NCBI RefSeq assembly: GCF_000808575.1
Contig: NZ_JWLW01000067.1
Location: 62,001-126,000 of the forward strand
Reading direction: 5' to 3'
Origin: Alteromonas marina
Lineage (GTDB): Bacteria > Pseudomonadota > Gammaproteobacteria > Enterobacterales > Alteromonadaceae
DNA: 64,000 nt
How positions within the stretch are numbered: the stretch's first letter is position 1; each line of letters starts with the position of its first letter. Positions 1 through 8,233 of the stretch are shown one piece after another. The position numbers and the translations under genes are program-made. Under the pieces are notes generated by a model, which saw only the letters and a program-made list of their open reading frames with translations, had not been told where the DNA came from and did no database searches.

Positions 1-183
1 GCTTTTCTGGCCGTGAAAATAAACGTGATAACCCATGGCCTCTACTGCTTCAACGGGAAATTGCTCGTTGTGAACTTTAATTTCCTGCAAACCAATAATG
101 TCTGGTTTGTGGGCATCAATAACCGCTTGAAGCTGATGGAGGCGGGCGCGGATACCGTTTATGTTAAATGAGATTACTTTCAT
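1..183 (-). CDS. xthA: exodeoxyribonuclease III, N-terminal part (cut by window edge)
   Basis: Exonuclease III / AP endonuclease of base excision repair. It cuts DNA 5' of abasic sites and degrades 3' ends. Only the first 61 codons are in the window, and the rest lies beyond position 1. The translation starts [14 protein letters not shown] and continues with [10 protein letters not shown], the standard beginning of the exonuclease-endonuclease-phosphatase fold. The N7 and E34-type metal ligands (SFNING, LQEIK) are visible. The start is the ATG at 183. It is divergent from nothing close by, because the next gene upstream (447-1127) runs the same way with a 263-bp spacer. Confidence 0.93.
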   Translation of the reverse strand, partial: MKVISFNINGIRARLHQLQAVIDAHKPDIIGLQEIKVHNEQFPVEAVEAMGYHVYFHGQKS

Positions 184-383
184 GTTTTATATTTATGTTG
201 TTTTTAGGTTGGTTTGAGTTTACCAGAAACTGAGCGATCGCTTAACGATGAACCGACATTATATTAATGCATTCAGCCGCTTGACTAAATTAAGTTTATT
301 TATAGCTTTGGCGTTGAGTGGTTATTAAAATCATGGGGTTGTATCAGTCTAACCGCAGGCCATGTTAGACTAGAGAAAGGCTG

Positions 384-405
384 AACGACCCTATTGAAGG
401 GCGTT
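384..405 (-). terminator. weak hairpin downstream of the heme-oxygenase-like gene
   Basis: AACG-A-CCCT and AGGGCGTT can pair as an 8-bp stem with one bulged base around an ATTGA loop. It lies about 40 bases past the stop codon of the minus-strand gene at 447, where a terminator would be expected. On the minus strand the following bases (CAGCCTTTCTC) hold only a poor T run, so termination is an inference. The rest of the 184-446 spacer shows nothing else I recognise. Confidence 0.3.
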
Positions 406-446
406 ATTGAATCGTACAGCCTGCGAAGGTGCTAACTCGCTCAACT

Positions 447-1127
447 CTATATCAATGCGTCTACCTTAAGCTTCTTCTCGCCTTTTATAACATCAGCTAG
501 TGAAATCAAATGCTCAAACCAAGAATTTGCGTCCTCTACTATATCTTCAATAAGGTCTTCTTCGTTTGTGTCGAGTTCAGGTACAAGAGATTCAACCTCT
601 TGTTTGAAAGACACCCACGCTTTCGCGCAACCTGCCATGGCTTGATAGTAATTCGTGGGTACGTTTCGTTCCATCGCGTTTAACCTTCTTACAATGATAT
701 TTGCTCCCATTGAGGAACCTAACCATACGTAAATCGCTGCAATGGCTTGGCTAGTCGACGAATTGCAGCTTGGAATTGACAGGCCCTCAGAGTAGGTGTC
801 TTGATTAGACGTTTGTAATGATAAGGCTTCAGATGCCTTGGTATGGGTGTCAACACAAAGCATTTGAATGTCAGCATTCAGAGCGCCTAGAACTGCGTTG
901 CTATTTATCATATTGGAGACTCGAGAAAGAATAGGCGCACAGCTCTCAGCTTGCTGAACAGCGTCAGCAGTCGCTTGATGGAACAATTTCATTATCTTCA
1001 AAATAGCAAGATAGGCGGTGTCATCAAATGCATTGTCGTTGTGATAGATGGAAAAAGGAAACGTATTTTCCAAAATGCTGTGGTTGGCGTGAGTGTCTTG
1101 CTTAAGAGCAGTAAATAGGTTTCGCAT
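447..1127 (-). CDS. heme-oxygenase-like protein
   Basis: Probable biliverdin-producing heme oxygenase or a relative with the same all-helical fold. The 226-residue length suits the family. Near the N-terminus the spacing T12-xxx-H16-xxx-E20 matches the proximal-His helix of heme oxygenases. Residues 133-145 (YVWLGSSMGANII) resemble the distal-helix signature (Y-V-x-x-G-S-x-x-G) of BphO-type enzymes. If active it would open heme with electrons from a partner reductase; no bacteriophytochrome or heme-uptake gene is next to it. The gene carries two exact copies of the window's GACACCCA motif (read as DTH at residues 93-95 and WVS near residue 170) and a one-base variant over the H13-H16 region. 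The call rests on short motifs, so another heme-oxygenase-fold function is possible. Confidence 0.6.
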   Translation of the reverse strand: MRNLFTALKQDTHANHSILENTFPFSIYHNDNAFDDTAYLAILKIMKLFHQATADAVQQAESCAPILSRVSNMINSNAVLGALNADIQMLCVDTHTKASEALSLQTSNQDTYSEGLSIPSCNSSTSQAIAAIYVWLGSSMGANIIVRRLNAMERNVPTNYYQAMAGCAKAWVSFKQEVESLVPELDTNEEDLIEDIVEDANSWFEHLISLADVIKGEKKLKVDALI

Positions 1128-1397
1128 GAGGCACAGATCTTTGCGTTATAGCTTTTAAACTTTTCGTGATAGTAAACAACTTTAGCATGGGTGTCAGTGT
1201 AACGGGTAGGGAATTGAATAGCCGTTTATGTTTTAACGAAACTTTTTATGAGCGAGTGGTTAGGGTGGGTGTCTTTGTAAGGGAGCTCTGGTTTTTTAGC
1301 ATGGGTGTCTTTGTAAGAAATATTTTGGCGACTATTGCATTGCGCCTTGTGCTGGGGAGGGTATACTTGCCGCAAATTTTGAGATAGGTGAATAAAC
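1128..1397. repeat. spacer with three copies of the TGGGTGTC element
   Basis: This spacer lies between the divergent genes at 447-1127 (minus) and 1398-1793 (plus). It holds exact TGGGTGTC octamers at 1188-1195, 1266-1273 and 1302-1309, all in the same orientation. The third copy is the full 20-base form (1298-1317), and the second has the same right half (1266-1281). An open frame can be read through here, but it is composed largely of the repeats and I do not regard it as a gene. Confidence 0.85.
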
Positions 1398-1793
1398 GTG
1401 TTTCCAGAAACAATTGCCGACAAGTTAAGCGATGCGGTCATCGAACAAGCCATGAAACTAAATGCGGAAGACCGTCAAGAACTTGTTGTTAGCTATATTG
1501 CAAAAGCAAACGAAATATGGATGGTACAGGGTACTGAAGGTTTCGTAATGTTCGAAGGTGGTGATAGTGTTCAGTTACCAGTTTTTCCTCATCGCGATTT
1601 GGCGCAAAAGTTTGTAGACATAAACGACATTGAAGGCCAGTGTGTGAATGTATCACTTGACGAATTTGCACAAACTTGGTTGCCAGGCCTTACCAAAAAC
1701 GGTGTGGAGTTGGTTATGTTCCCAACTACCAGTGACGTTGAAAACCTTGTAATGACCGCAGAAGATTTGGCTTCTGAACTAAGCGGTAATTAA
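1398..1793 (+). CDS. DUF2750 domain-containing protein
   Basis: Small cytoplasmic protein (131 aa) of the DUF2750 family, with no established function. The family pattern is visible: an N-terminal helical part, then an EIW-x-V-x-x-x-E-G-F-V strand, a central LPVFPHRDLAQKF stretch, a DEFAQTWLPGL helix and a final MFPTTSDV strand. The start is GTG at 1398 with AGGTG about seven bases upstream. The SufE-like gene follows 16 bases after the stop, so the two may be cotranscribed. No transmembrane segment or signal peptide is visible. Confidence 0.75.
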   Translation: MFPETIADKLSDAVIEQAMKLNAEDRQELVVSYIAKANEIWMVQGTEGFVMFEGGDSVQLPVFPHRDLAQKFVDINDIEGQCVNVSLDEFAQTWLPGLTKNGVELVMFPTTSDVENLVMTAEDLASELSGN

Positions 1794-1809
1794 GCTGGGC
1801 GTTTAGCAA

Positions 1810-2202
1810 ATGAGTACGGATGACACCTTGCTTCCTCTGGCTTCTTCACTTGCCAATTCAAAGGGGTGGGATGATTTTACGCGCACGCTTATGCTAGCGG
1901 GCAAGTCTTTAACCCCTCTCCCTGAAGATGAACGTACTTCCGATACTGCCGTTATTGGGTGCGAAAGCCCTGTGTGGTTGGCTTATTTCACCGAACAAAG
2001 TAGCTTGATGGCATATTCGCCCAGTAAAGTTATCCGCGGTGTCCTTGCTGTATTATTAGAAAAGGCCAATGTACTGTCCGATGAGGAGCGTCGTAATTTC
2101 GATTTCGAAGATTATTTGTCTCGTTGTCAACTTGGGCGTTACCTTAGTCAGTCGCGCGGAAATGGGATAAAGTCTGTCATCTCTCGGTTGAAGGGCATTT
2201 AG
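1810..2202 (+). CDS. SufE/CsdE-family sulfur acceptor
   Basis: Accepts the persulfide sulfur from a cysteine desulfurase (SufS or CsdA) and passes it to iron-sulfur cluster assembly or other sulfur carriers. The 130-aa length fits the family. The acceptor cysteine is C51 in VIGCESPVWL, the family signature, and the C-terminal half has the usual helices ending in ISRLKGI. No cysteine desulfurase gene lies next to it here, which is more typical of csdE-like genes than of a suf operon. CsdE and SufE cannot be told apart from this alone, so no symbol is given. It is probably cotranscribed with the DUF2750 gene. Confidence 0.85.
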   Translation: MSTDDTLLPLASSLANSKGWDDFTRTLMLAGKSLTPLPEDERTSDTAVIGCESPVWLAYFTEQSSLMAYSPSKVIRGVLAVLLEKANVLSDEERRNFDFEDYLSRCQLGRYLSQSRGNGIKSVISRLKGI

Positions 2203-2238
2203 GCGCTGAGCCTGCAGGTGCCTCCTTTACACTCCGAC

Positions 2239-3510
2239 TCACTTGTTTTTTGCTTCAATCCATTGGCTCATGTATTTACTCGCAGTTAACGTTTGATGCC
2301 ACAACAAACTTTGCATAAACAAACTGCTTCTGTGCTTGTCTAGAGTTTGCTGTAAGTCACACATCCTTTCAATGAATGGCACATCTGGCTGATTGTTTTC
2401 GAATGAGCTAAGCACGCTCTTGCTCATTTCACTCGCCAAATTCCAATTGTTTTCATCGTTATAGAGGGCGATGGCTTTATCAACATAGTCCTGCACTGCG
2501 TTCAATTCGGATATGCGCGTGCTGCAAAGAGCACCGGGCCACGGCCTCGCATCTGCGCTTTCATCAGTATCAAGAACTTGATCATTTGAAATAATACCTT
2601 CTGCACCTATCCAGGTTGTAATACTTGGTGTGGCACAGCGCATCGCATCAAGTAACTTTCCTTTTATTCCTGCGCCAAATCGCAATGGAGCTATCAGCAC
2701 CTTAGCGTTTGCCATTACCGTTTCAACATCTTTTGCCCATCCTTTTACTAAAAAGCCTTGTTTCTCGTTGTGAAGCTGTGTCGCTTTTTTCGGTGGGTAG
2801 GCGCCGTATATATGCAACTCGGCATGGGGCAGCGCTTTTTTTATTGAAGGCCATAGGTGTTGCTTTAGCTGCAAGACCGCATCCCAATTTGGCGCGTGAC
2901 GGAAATTGCCAATATGAACAAAGTGTGAGCGTTCCTCAAACGATGGAGCAGGGTTAATAGACTTCCCAACGGCAAGCGGGTGATACTGAAGCTGAGGTGC
3001 TGGTACACCGTAGTGTTCTGTCAATAATGCCATTTCATGTTTTGAAATCACTAAGGTGAGATCACTTCGTAGAATGGCGGCAACCTCCCGCTGCGCGAGT
3101 TCGCTATTAAGTTGCGCTAGACGGGCGTCACCGTGCTGTTTTACCGCATCGTGTCTTGCTTGGCGGAGGCTGTGAAGGTCTTCGGTATTAAGAATTCGAA
3201 GAGCATTGGGGCAAACCTCTTTCACACGCCAAGAAAACTGCTCCTCTGTCATGTAGCGGTCGAAGATGACGACATCCGGCAATATTTGCGCTAAAAGGGT
3301 ATTAAACGAGCTGCAGTTTAACGCTATGGGCTTTACACTTACGCCGGTTGCTTCAAGATCTGCTTTATGTTCACTATCCGTGGCAGCTGTTAAAAACGTT
3401 ACGTTGAAATTAGCCGCTAAGCAACGTTCGATAATAGACTGCATGTTCTGCCCGGCAGCCGAGGAGTTTGGCTCGGGCCATACATAACCAATGACGACAA
3501 CATTTAACAT
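2239..3510 (-). CDS. GT4-like glycosyltransferase
   Basis: Transfers a sugar from an activated donor to an unidentified acceptor. The protein has two Rossmann-like halves of the GT-B fold. The first begins MLNVVVIGYVWPEPNSSAAG, and the second carries the donor-site stretch PLRFGAGIKGKLLDAM followed by GAEGI, typical of GT4-type enzymes. I chose the ATG at 3510 (423 aa) because it opens directly on the first beta strand. An upstream extension to 3591 adds 27 hydrophobic residues with no family similarity. No polysaccharide cluster surrounds it, so the product is unknown. Its stop lies 36 bases from the convergent sufE-like stop. Confidence 0.75.
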   Translation of the reverse strand: MLNVVVIGYVWPEPNSSAAGQNMQSIIERCLAANFNVTFLTAATDSEHKADLEATGVSVKPIALNCSSFNTLLAQILPDVVIFDRYMTEEQFSWRVKEVCPNALRILNTEDLHSLRQARHDAVKQHGDARLAQLNSELAQREVAAILRSDLTLVISKHEMALLTEHYGVPAPQLQYHPLAVGKSINPAPSFEERSHFVHIGNFRHAPNWDAVLQLKQHLWPSIKKALPHAELHIYGAYPPKKATQLHNEKQGFLVKGWAKDVETVMANAKVLIAPLRFGAGIKGKLLDAMRCATPSITTWIGAEGIISNDQVLDTDESADARPWPGALCSTRISELNAVQDYVDKAIALYNDENNWNLASEMSKSVLSSFENNQPDVPFIERMCDLQQTLDKHRSSLFMQSLLWHQTLTASKYMSQWIEAKNK

Positions 3511-3998
3511 GGTAGATATTACAACTTTTACGTAAAGAAATAGGGGGAACAACACGGTTTTTACACACGAGATGCTACCACAAAATTGCAACTGTCATTA
3601 CTTTAAAGGTGTGCTCCTTAGAATTTCTAATTCTTGTAGGTAGTTACCCTAAGTTTTTCTTAGAAATCGTACTTTGATTAGGTAATAACACGCGGCTCGT
3701 TATAATACACGAGTTTCCGAGCGGGTTAGGGAACGCTTAAATATTTTCACAGTCTACGGTATTGGCATAATTGATAATGCTCAAATTTGGACAAAAGGCT
3801 TATACTAGCCAATGAGTAGTAATGAAAAACGGTTCAATTATGTTTTTTTAACTTTCTGATTAGTAAAGAAATCATACTTTTTTACTAGGTGATAATAATT
3901 GACCTCTTAGGTTTTACCGCCTATACCTTACAAGAGTAAGGCGAATGGAGGTGCCTTAACACGATGATCACAAAAGCTGCATTGAAGAGAGTGCACGA
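3511..3998. other. spacer between glycosyltransferase and HDOD gene
   Basis: An AT-rich divergent spacer of about 490 bases. Near its right end it holds the promoter-like hexamers and short leader frame listed separately. In the first 380 bases I see no gene, RNA or clear repeat. Confidence 0.6.
3899..3927 (+). promoter_or_regulatory. sigma70-like promoter for the HDOD gene
   Basis: TTGACC (3899-3904) and TATACC (3922-3927) are 17 bases apart, close to the vegetative consensus, and sit about 70 bases upstream of the HDOD start. The transcript would include the short leader reading frame at 3964-4002. Confidence 0.55.
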
Positions 3999-4002
3999 AT
4001 GA
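3964..4002 (+). CDS. 12-residue leader peptide frame coupled to the HDOD gene
   Basis: ATG at 3964 opens a 12-codon frame (MITKAALKRVHE) whose TGA overlaps the ATG of the HDOD gene as ATGA. A strong GGAGG (3947-3951) lies upstream of this small frame at a rather long 12-base spacing, while the HDOD start itself has only weak purines (AAGAGAG) before it. This arrangement suggests translational coupling. The frame could also be accidental, with the GGAGG unused. Confidence 0.35.
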   Translation: MITKAALKRVHE

Positions 4003-4844
4003 ATTTAGATGAATTAGTTTCGAAAGCGGAAGACCTCTTTGTGTTACCTGATTCGGTAACTCGACTTAAAGCTTGTATGGATGATGAAGCTTCAAGCATT
4101 GACGACATTGGTGACATCATTGCTTTCGACCCGTCATTGGCTACGCAATTACTCAGAGTGGCAAACTCGGCGCTTTATCGCTTCCCCAATAAAATAGACA
4201 CGGTAACCAGAGCCATCCAAGTTGTAGGTACCCGCTCTACGTACGACCTTGCGCTTGCGTATGGTGTCAGTCAGGCATTTAGTGATGTCGACGGTCAATC
4301 TATAGACCTAGACAAGTTCTGGGAACAAAGCGTTTCCTGCGGACTGCTTGCGAAGTACTTTGCCGACATGCGCAATATTCGTGAGCCAGAGCGTCTTTTC
4401 GTATCAGGATTGCTGCACAACATAGGAGAACTGGTAACGGTTTCGGTCATGCCCGAATCCGCTACTCGTTGTCAGGCATTTAATACCCGTGTAAGCCCTG
4501 CGGAGCTTCAATTTGGCGTTTTAGGGTTCACCTACACAGAGCTGTCTGCAGGACTGATAGAAAAGTGGGGTATCCCTAGCTCGATTTACTCGCCTATTGC
4601 CAGCATTCATAGAGGCGAAGACGCGGTAACGGGTATAGAAGAGAAAATTCTTCAACTGTCTTATGTGTTAGCGTTAGATAACGTAAATCCGGAAATCTAC
4701 CCAAGCTATCACAACTTGAAACCTGAACTTCACGAAGCGCTATCGCTCGAACGTGAAGATTTGGAAGACGCGCTAGATATAACCAATTTACAATGTATAT
4801 CAGTTATCTCACTGTTTAACCCTAACGCGTTTATGCTTTACTAG
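3999..4844 (+). CDS. HDOD domain protein
   Basis: Single-domain HDOD protein of 281 aa, cytoplasmic. HDOD is a degenerate HD phosphohydrolase-like fold found in signalling proteins of motile and surface-living bacteria, and is generally thought to be a scaffold without enzyme activity. The fold covers roughly residues 10-215. Landmarks are LPDSVTRLKACM at the start, FDPSLATQLLRVANSALYRFP in the second helix pair, and LFVSGLLHNIGEL where true HD enzymes carry their His-Asp pair (here H-N). No GGDEF, EAL or receiver domain is attached. It is probably transcribed alone from the promoter at 3899 and ends at a hairpin before the convergent thioesterase gene. Confidence 0.85.
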   Translation: MNLDELVSKAEDLFVLPDSVTRLKACMDDEASSIDDIGDIIAFDPSLATQLLRVANSALYRFPNKIDTVTRAIQVVGTRSTYDLALAYGVSQAFSDVDGQSIDLDKFWEQSVSCGLLAKYFADMRNIREPERLFVSGLLHNIGELVTVSVMPESATRCQAFNTRVSPAELQFGVLGFTYTELSAGLIEKWGIPSSIYSPIASIHRGEDAVTGIEEKILQLSYVLALDNVNPEIYPSYHNLKPELHEALSLEREDLEDALDITNLQCISVISLFNPNAFMLY

Positions 4845-4871
4845 GCTTTACGGCTTAGACAGAAGCCATTG

Positions 4872-4904
4872 CCGTAGTGATTAATCGAAAATCGCTACGG
4901 TTTG
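4872..4904 (+). terminator. hairpin between convergent genes
   Basis: CCGTAGTGAT (4872-4881) pairs with ATCGCTACGG (4891-4900) over ten positions, including one G-T wobble, and TTT follows. It ends the HDOD transcript and overlaps the last codons of the opposing thioesterase gene. Confidence 0.5.
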
Positions 4905-5696
4905 TCTGCTAATTGCAATGACTTCGTTATCTTTGTCCCAAATCGTCGCCTCTGTGTGGCCATAACCATCTGCCGCCTGTCTGGTATGCGCTTTGTAACC
5001 AAACCAATCTGTGGGCCTCACCGGTTTATGAGGATGAATGAACTCTAAATTCCAGCTCACGGTGCTAGCAGGAGCTGGCAATTTCATCATTTGTAAAAGC
5101 GTGGGCGGCCATGCATCTATCATGGTAATGATGTGTGCATCAGTTATGGCCTCTGGTGCTTGCTTAAATCGCATGAAGCCGTGGTAATGACTGGTTTTTC
5201 GTCGGGTAAATGGTATACCACCATCTTCAATAGCTAAGTCAAAGTAGCGCAAGAACTTCGGTGTTACTTTTGGTATCTGCGGGATGAATTTTGCTTTGCT
5301 AGGTAAAGGCATATCGTGCTTTTCTGTATTCTTAACGCTTATACCTGAAGTTCTCGCCACGCCAAAGCAAGCTTGTGAGAAAACACAGCTTTTGCCTTCC
5401 TGAATGGCATGTGCAGTATATTGTGAGACGTTTTTCCCTGTTCTTAAAAGGGTAACTTCGATAGAAAAGGGGGATTCAAGAGATAGAGGGCCGACAAAAT
5501 TTGTAGTAAACGAACGTAAAACGCGGTTATCAGTAACTTGTTGCTTTACTGCCGTGTATAACATACCGGCAGAGATGCCGCCAAACGCGGTTCTTCCTTG
5601 TCCCCAGGTTTTAGGAATAACGAGCCCATCAACCTTCCAAGTGTTTTCCGATGTTTGTGATAATTGGGGAATATTGAGTAATTCATCTACTGTCAT
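4881..5696 (-). CDS. acyl-CoA thioesterase-like double-hotdog protein
   Basis: Predicted to hydrolyse acyl-CoA thioesters in the cytoplasm; the substrate is unknown. At 271 aa it fits two fused hotdog domains (TesB-like / 4HBT_3 type). The first (about 20-115) contains TWGQGRTAFGGISAGML and the strand LRSFTTNFVGPL. The second (about 150-270) contains ITMIDAWPPTLLQM and STVSWNLEFIHPHKP, typical of the family. The final strand ends in ISRQTVAIFD. It is monocistronic, divergent from the MFS gene. Specificity cannot be read from sequence. Confidence 0.8.
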   Translation of the reverse strand: MTVDELLNIPQLSQTSENTWKVDGLVIPKTWGQGRTAFGGISAGMLYTAVKQQVTDNRVLRSFTTNFVGPLSLESPFSIEVTLLRTGKNVSQYTAHAIQEGKSCVFSQACFGVARTSGISVKNTEKHDMPLPSKAKFIPQIPKVTPKFLRYFDLAIEDGGIPFTRRKTSHYHGFMRFKQAPEAITDAHIITMIDAWPPTLLQMMKLPAPASTVSWNLEFIHPHKPVRPTDWFGYKAHTRQAADGYGHTEATIWDKDNEVIAISRQTVAIFD

Positions 5697-5866
5697 AGCT
5701 GTGCATCTGGTCTGATGAGTTGAGTGGGTATCATCCTACCTCAAGCGCTATAGAACGAAAAGCCTCTGTTAGAAATTTTCGTTATGTTAACAAATAAGTA
5801 ACAATTAGTTGTTTATTTTTTTACCTAGTGCGTAGACTGGAGTTATCGTCACTTAAAAGGACTGTT

Positions 5867-7189
5867 ATGGCCCATACGCACGTTGAAGGTATTCCAGCTA
5901 GTGAAGCCGGAGCATCTAGAAGTTACCGCAATTACGTTCTATTCATATTAACCTTGGTATACGCCTTTAACTTTATTGATAGGCAAATTATTGGGATATT
6001 ATCGCCTTTTATAAAAGCTGACTTGGGATTAGATGACGCCCAACTCGGATGGCTTAAAGGCATATATTTCGCGCTTCTATACACGGTGATGGGCATACCA
6101 ATCGCTTGGCTCGCCGACCGTTACAGCCGAGTGAATATTATCGCTATTTCTCTAACGCTCTGGAGTGGTTTTACTGCTGCGTCTGGTTTGGCAGCAAACT
6201 ATATGCAACTTGCTATTGCACGTATCGGCGTGGGGATTGGCGAGGCCGGGGGAAGTCCACCGTCACACAGCATTATTTCTGACCTTTTCCCTAAAGAAAA
6301 ACGCGCTGGTGCGCTGGCAATATATTCTTTAGGTATTCCGTTTGGTGTAATGCTGGCGTTTTTTGCCTCAGCATTTTTTCTACAGGGTGGTTCAGCCGAT
6401 TGGCGTACGGTGATGTATAGTGTTGGTATACCCGGTGTGTTGCTTGCTATCTTGTTAAAGCTTACGGTTAAAGAGCCTGCAAGAACGGTCTCAGCGCCAA
6501 CGGCCGCTGAAGCTAACAAGCCAAGCGTAAAGTCTTCTTTGAAAATGCTGCTGAAAATTCCAACATGGTGGGGAATGGCGCTTGGTATATCTTTTGGCTC
6601 GTTCGGTAACTATGCGATATCGACGTGGGTTATTGATTACTACGTGCGCGCGTTTGCAGGGTTGGATATTACACAACTGCTTATTGTATTTGGCATCATA
6701 AACGGAACAGCCTATGCACTGGGTGTATGGCTTGGCGGCTACATTGCTGACAGATGGGGGAAGCATAACAAGAAAGCGTATGCCTTGTTACCAGCCATTG
6801 CCCTTATTATTGGAGTTCCTGCATTGTACGCATCATTACAGGTGCAAGATTTATGGTTGTCGGTAGGGCTTATGGCATTGTTGCTATTTACGAGTGGCTC
6901 TTATTTAGGGCCGAGTTTTGCCATGGCACAAACGCTTGCACCAGTTAATGTTAGGGCGATGTCGACGGCACTGTTCTTCTTTGTTTTGAACATTATTGCA
7001 TTGGGCGGCGGGCCCACACTGACAGGTATAATTAGTCAATCACTGGTTCCATCACTCGGCGAGACAGAAGCTTTGAGACAAGCACTGATCTACTTAGTCG
7101 TACCCTATGCTATTTCAATTGCCGTATTTTTATGGACAAGCACTAAGATAGTGAAAGATTGGGAAATGGCAGAAGCCAATGGCTTATAG
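5867..7189 (+). CDS. spinster-type MFS transporter
   Basis: Twelve-helix inner-membrane transporter of the major facilitator superfamily, spinster branch. The N-terminal FNFIDRQIIGIL in helix 1, GWLADRYSR-like WLADRYSRVN after helix 2 and GIGEAGGSPPSHSIISDLFP in helices 4-5 are hallmarks of that branch. The substrate is unknown. I chose the ATG at 5867 (440 aa) because AAAAGGA lies six bases before it; the longer GTG frame from 5828 lacks such a site. It is followed by a clear hairpin terminator and then the hydrolase gene. Confidence 0.87.
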   Translation: MAHTHVEGIPASEAGASRSYRNYVLFILTLVYAFNFIDRQIIGILSPFIKADLGLDDAQLGWLKGIYFALLYTVMGIPIAWLADRYSRVNIIAISLTLWSGFTAASGLAANYMQLAIARIGVGIGEAGGSPPSHSIISDLFPKEKRAGALAIYSLGIPFGVMLAFFASAFFLQGGSADWRTVMYSVGIPGVLLAILLKLTVKEPARTVSAPTAAEANKPSVKSSLKMLLKIPTWWGMALGISFGSFGNYAISTWVIDYYVRAFAGLDITQLLIVFGIINGTAYALGVWLGGYIADRWGKHNKKAYALLPAIALIIGVPALYASLQVQDLWLSVGLMALLLFTSGSYLGPSFAMAQTLAPVNVRAMSTALFFFVLNIIALGGGPTLTGIISQSLVPSLGETEALRQALIYLVVPYAISIAVFLWTSTKIVKDWEMAEANGL

Positions 7190-7209
7190 TAATATCGAAC
7201 TATCATGTT

Positions 7210-7240
7210 AAGGGGCTGATTTAAAGCCCCTTTATTGTTT
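7210..7240 (+). terminator. rho-independent terminator after the MFS gene
   Basis: AAGGGGCT (7210-7217) pairs perfectly with AGCCCCTT (7225-7232) around a 7-base loop and runs into TATTGTTT. It separates the transporter from the downstream hydrolase, although the hydrolase start is only 30 bases on. Confidence 0.75.
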
Positions 7241-7260
7241 GAGTTTTAAGGAGTATGTTG

Positions 7261-8070
7261 GTGTCCTCGACCGAGTTGAGTTTTCATTTTGCCCATGCGA
7301 ACGGGTTTCCTGCAGGAAGCTATAATGCCATGTTTTCAGCGCTACCTAGCCACTTTAACCGTTTGCATGTTGATCGTTTTGGTCACGACCCTCTGCTTCC
7401 GGTAAATGGCAACTGGCGCAACCAAGTTCAAGAGTTAATCAAACATATAAAAAGAGAGAATACCGATGCTCGCGGTGTTTATGGGATCGGACATTCATTT
7501 GGTGCTGTAATTACCTATATGGCTGCGTGCGAGGCACCTGAATTATTCAGAGGCGTTATTTTATTCGACCCGCCGTTAGTGGTTGGTCCGCTTAGTTACT
7601 TTTTCAAATTCGCAAAATATACGCCGTTAATTAATAAATTGACGCCGGCAAAGCTAGCGCAGACGCGCAATACCAGTTGGCCAAGCAACACGGATATGGT
7701 GTCATACTTTCATGGAAAAGCGCTTTTCAGGGATATGGATAAGCGATGTGTTCGCGATTACGTGAAATCTGTGACAGCGGTGAAAGGTGACAAAATATCG
7801 CTTACGTTTCGAGCGGATGTGGAAGCAGAGTTATTCCGCAATGTTCCTCACAACTTAGGAAAATATAAGGGCAAGCTGAAGTGCCCGGCAATATTGGCGA
7901 CGGGTAACAAGAGTAATGTATGTAAACCTGAAATGTATTCACGCCTTATGAAGCATAATGCGATTGAACATGTAGCTTTAGAAGGTGGTCATATGTTCCC
8001 GTTAGAGCATCCTGAGAAAGTTGCCAGCTTTATAGAGCAAACGCTAGAGCAGTGGAATAGTGCGGAGTAG
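7261..8070 (+). CDS. alpha/beta hydrolase
   Basis: Cytoplasmic serine hydrolase of the alpha/beta fold, substrate unknown. The nucleophile elbow GIGHSFGAV (Ser about 79) and the C-terminal EGGHMFPLEHPE with the catalytic His are both present, as is the HANGFPAGSY oxyanion-region stretch near the N-terminus. Length is 270 aa. AAGGAG at 7248-7253 sits seven bases before GTG 7261 but only one base before ATG 7255, so I prefer the GTG; the two differ by two residues. No signal peptide is seen. It sits alone between a terminator and the convergent glgC. Confidence 0.8.
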   Translation: MSSTELSFHFAHANGFPAGSYNAMFSALPSHFNRLHVDRFGHDPLLPVNGNWRNQVQELIKHIKRENTDARGVYGIGHSFGAVITYMAACEAPELFRGVILFDPPLVVGPLSYFFKFAKYTPLINKLTPAKLAQTRNTSWPSNTDMVSYFHGKALFRDMDKRCVRDYVKSVTAVKGDKISLTFRADVEAELFRNVPHNLGKYKGKLKCPAILATGNKSNVCKPEMYSRLMKHNAIEHVALEGGHMFPLEHPEKVASFIEQTLEQWNSAE

Positions 8071-8178
8071 TTATTAGGGGTTAAGTTTTGCGTATTGGTT
8101 TAGGTTATCAGTGCAGCGAAATGATGTGAGAGATTAAGGTTGGTCAGTGCTTTTATTTGCTCTTAGCCTGGATGGGGA

Positions 8179-8210
8179 GATTGATATTGGTGTAAGGGCC
8201 AATATCAATC
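8179..8210. repeat. 12-bp perfect inverted repeat between hydrolase and glgC
   Basis: GATTGATATTGG (8179-8190) and CCAATATCAATC (8199-8210) flank an 8-base loop. It lies between two convergent stops and may end transcription from either side, but neither strand carries a T run after it. A structural or protein-binding role is equally possible. Confidence 0.5.
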
Positions 8211-8233
8211 TGATTAACTCGCTGACGCGACTA

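Noticed and set aside
1166..1387. 73-aa open frame on the plus strand
   Set aside because: It runs through three repeat copies in the spacer, has no ribosome site or family resemblance and overlaps the promoter region of the next gene.
2709..2957. Plus-strand frame inside the glycosyltransferase gene
   Set aside because: It is a shadow of the real minus-strand gene and shows no independent motif.
8179..8210. Rho-independent terminator for glgC or the hydrolase
   Set aside because: The 12-bp stem is perfect but no T run follows on either strand, so it is listed only as an inverted repeat.
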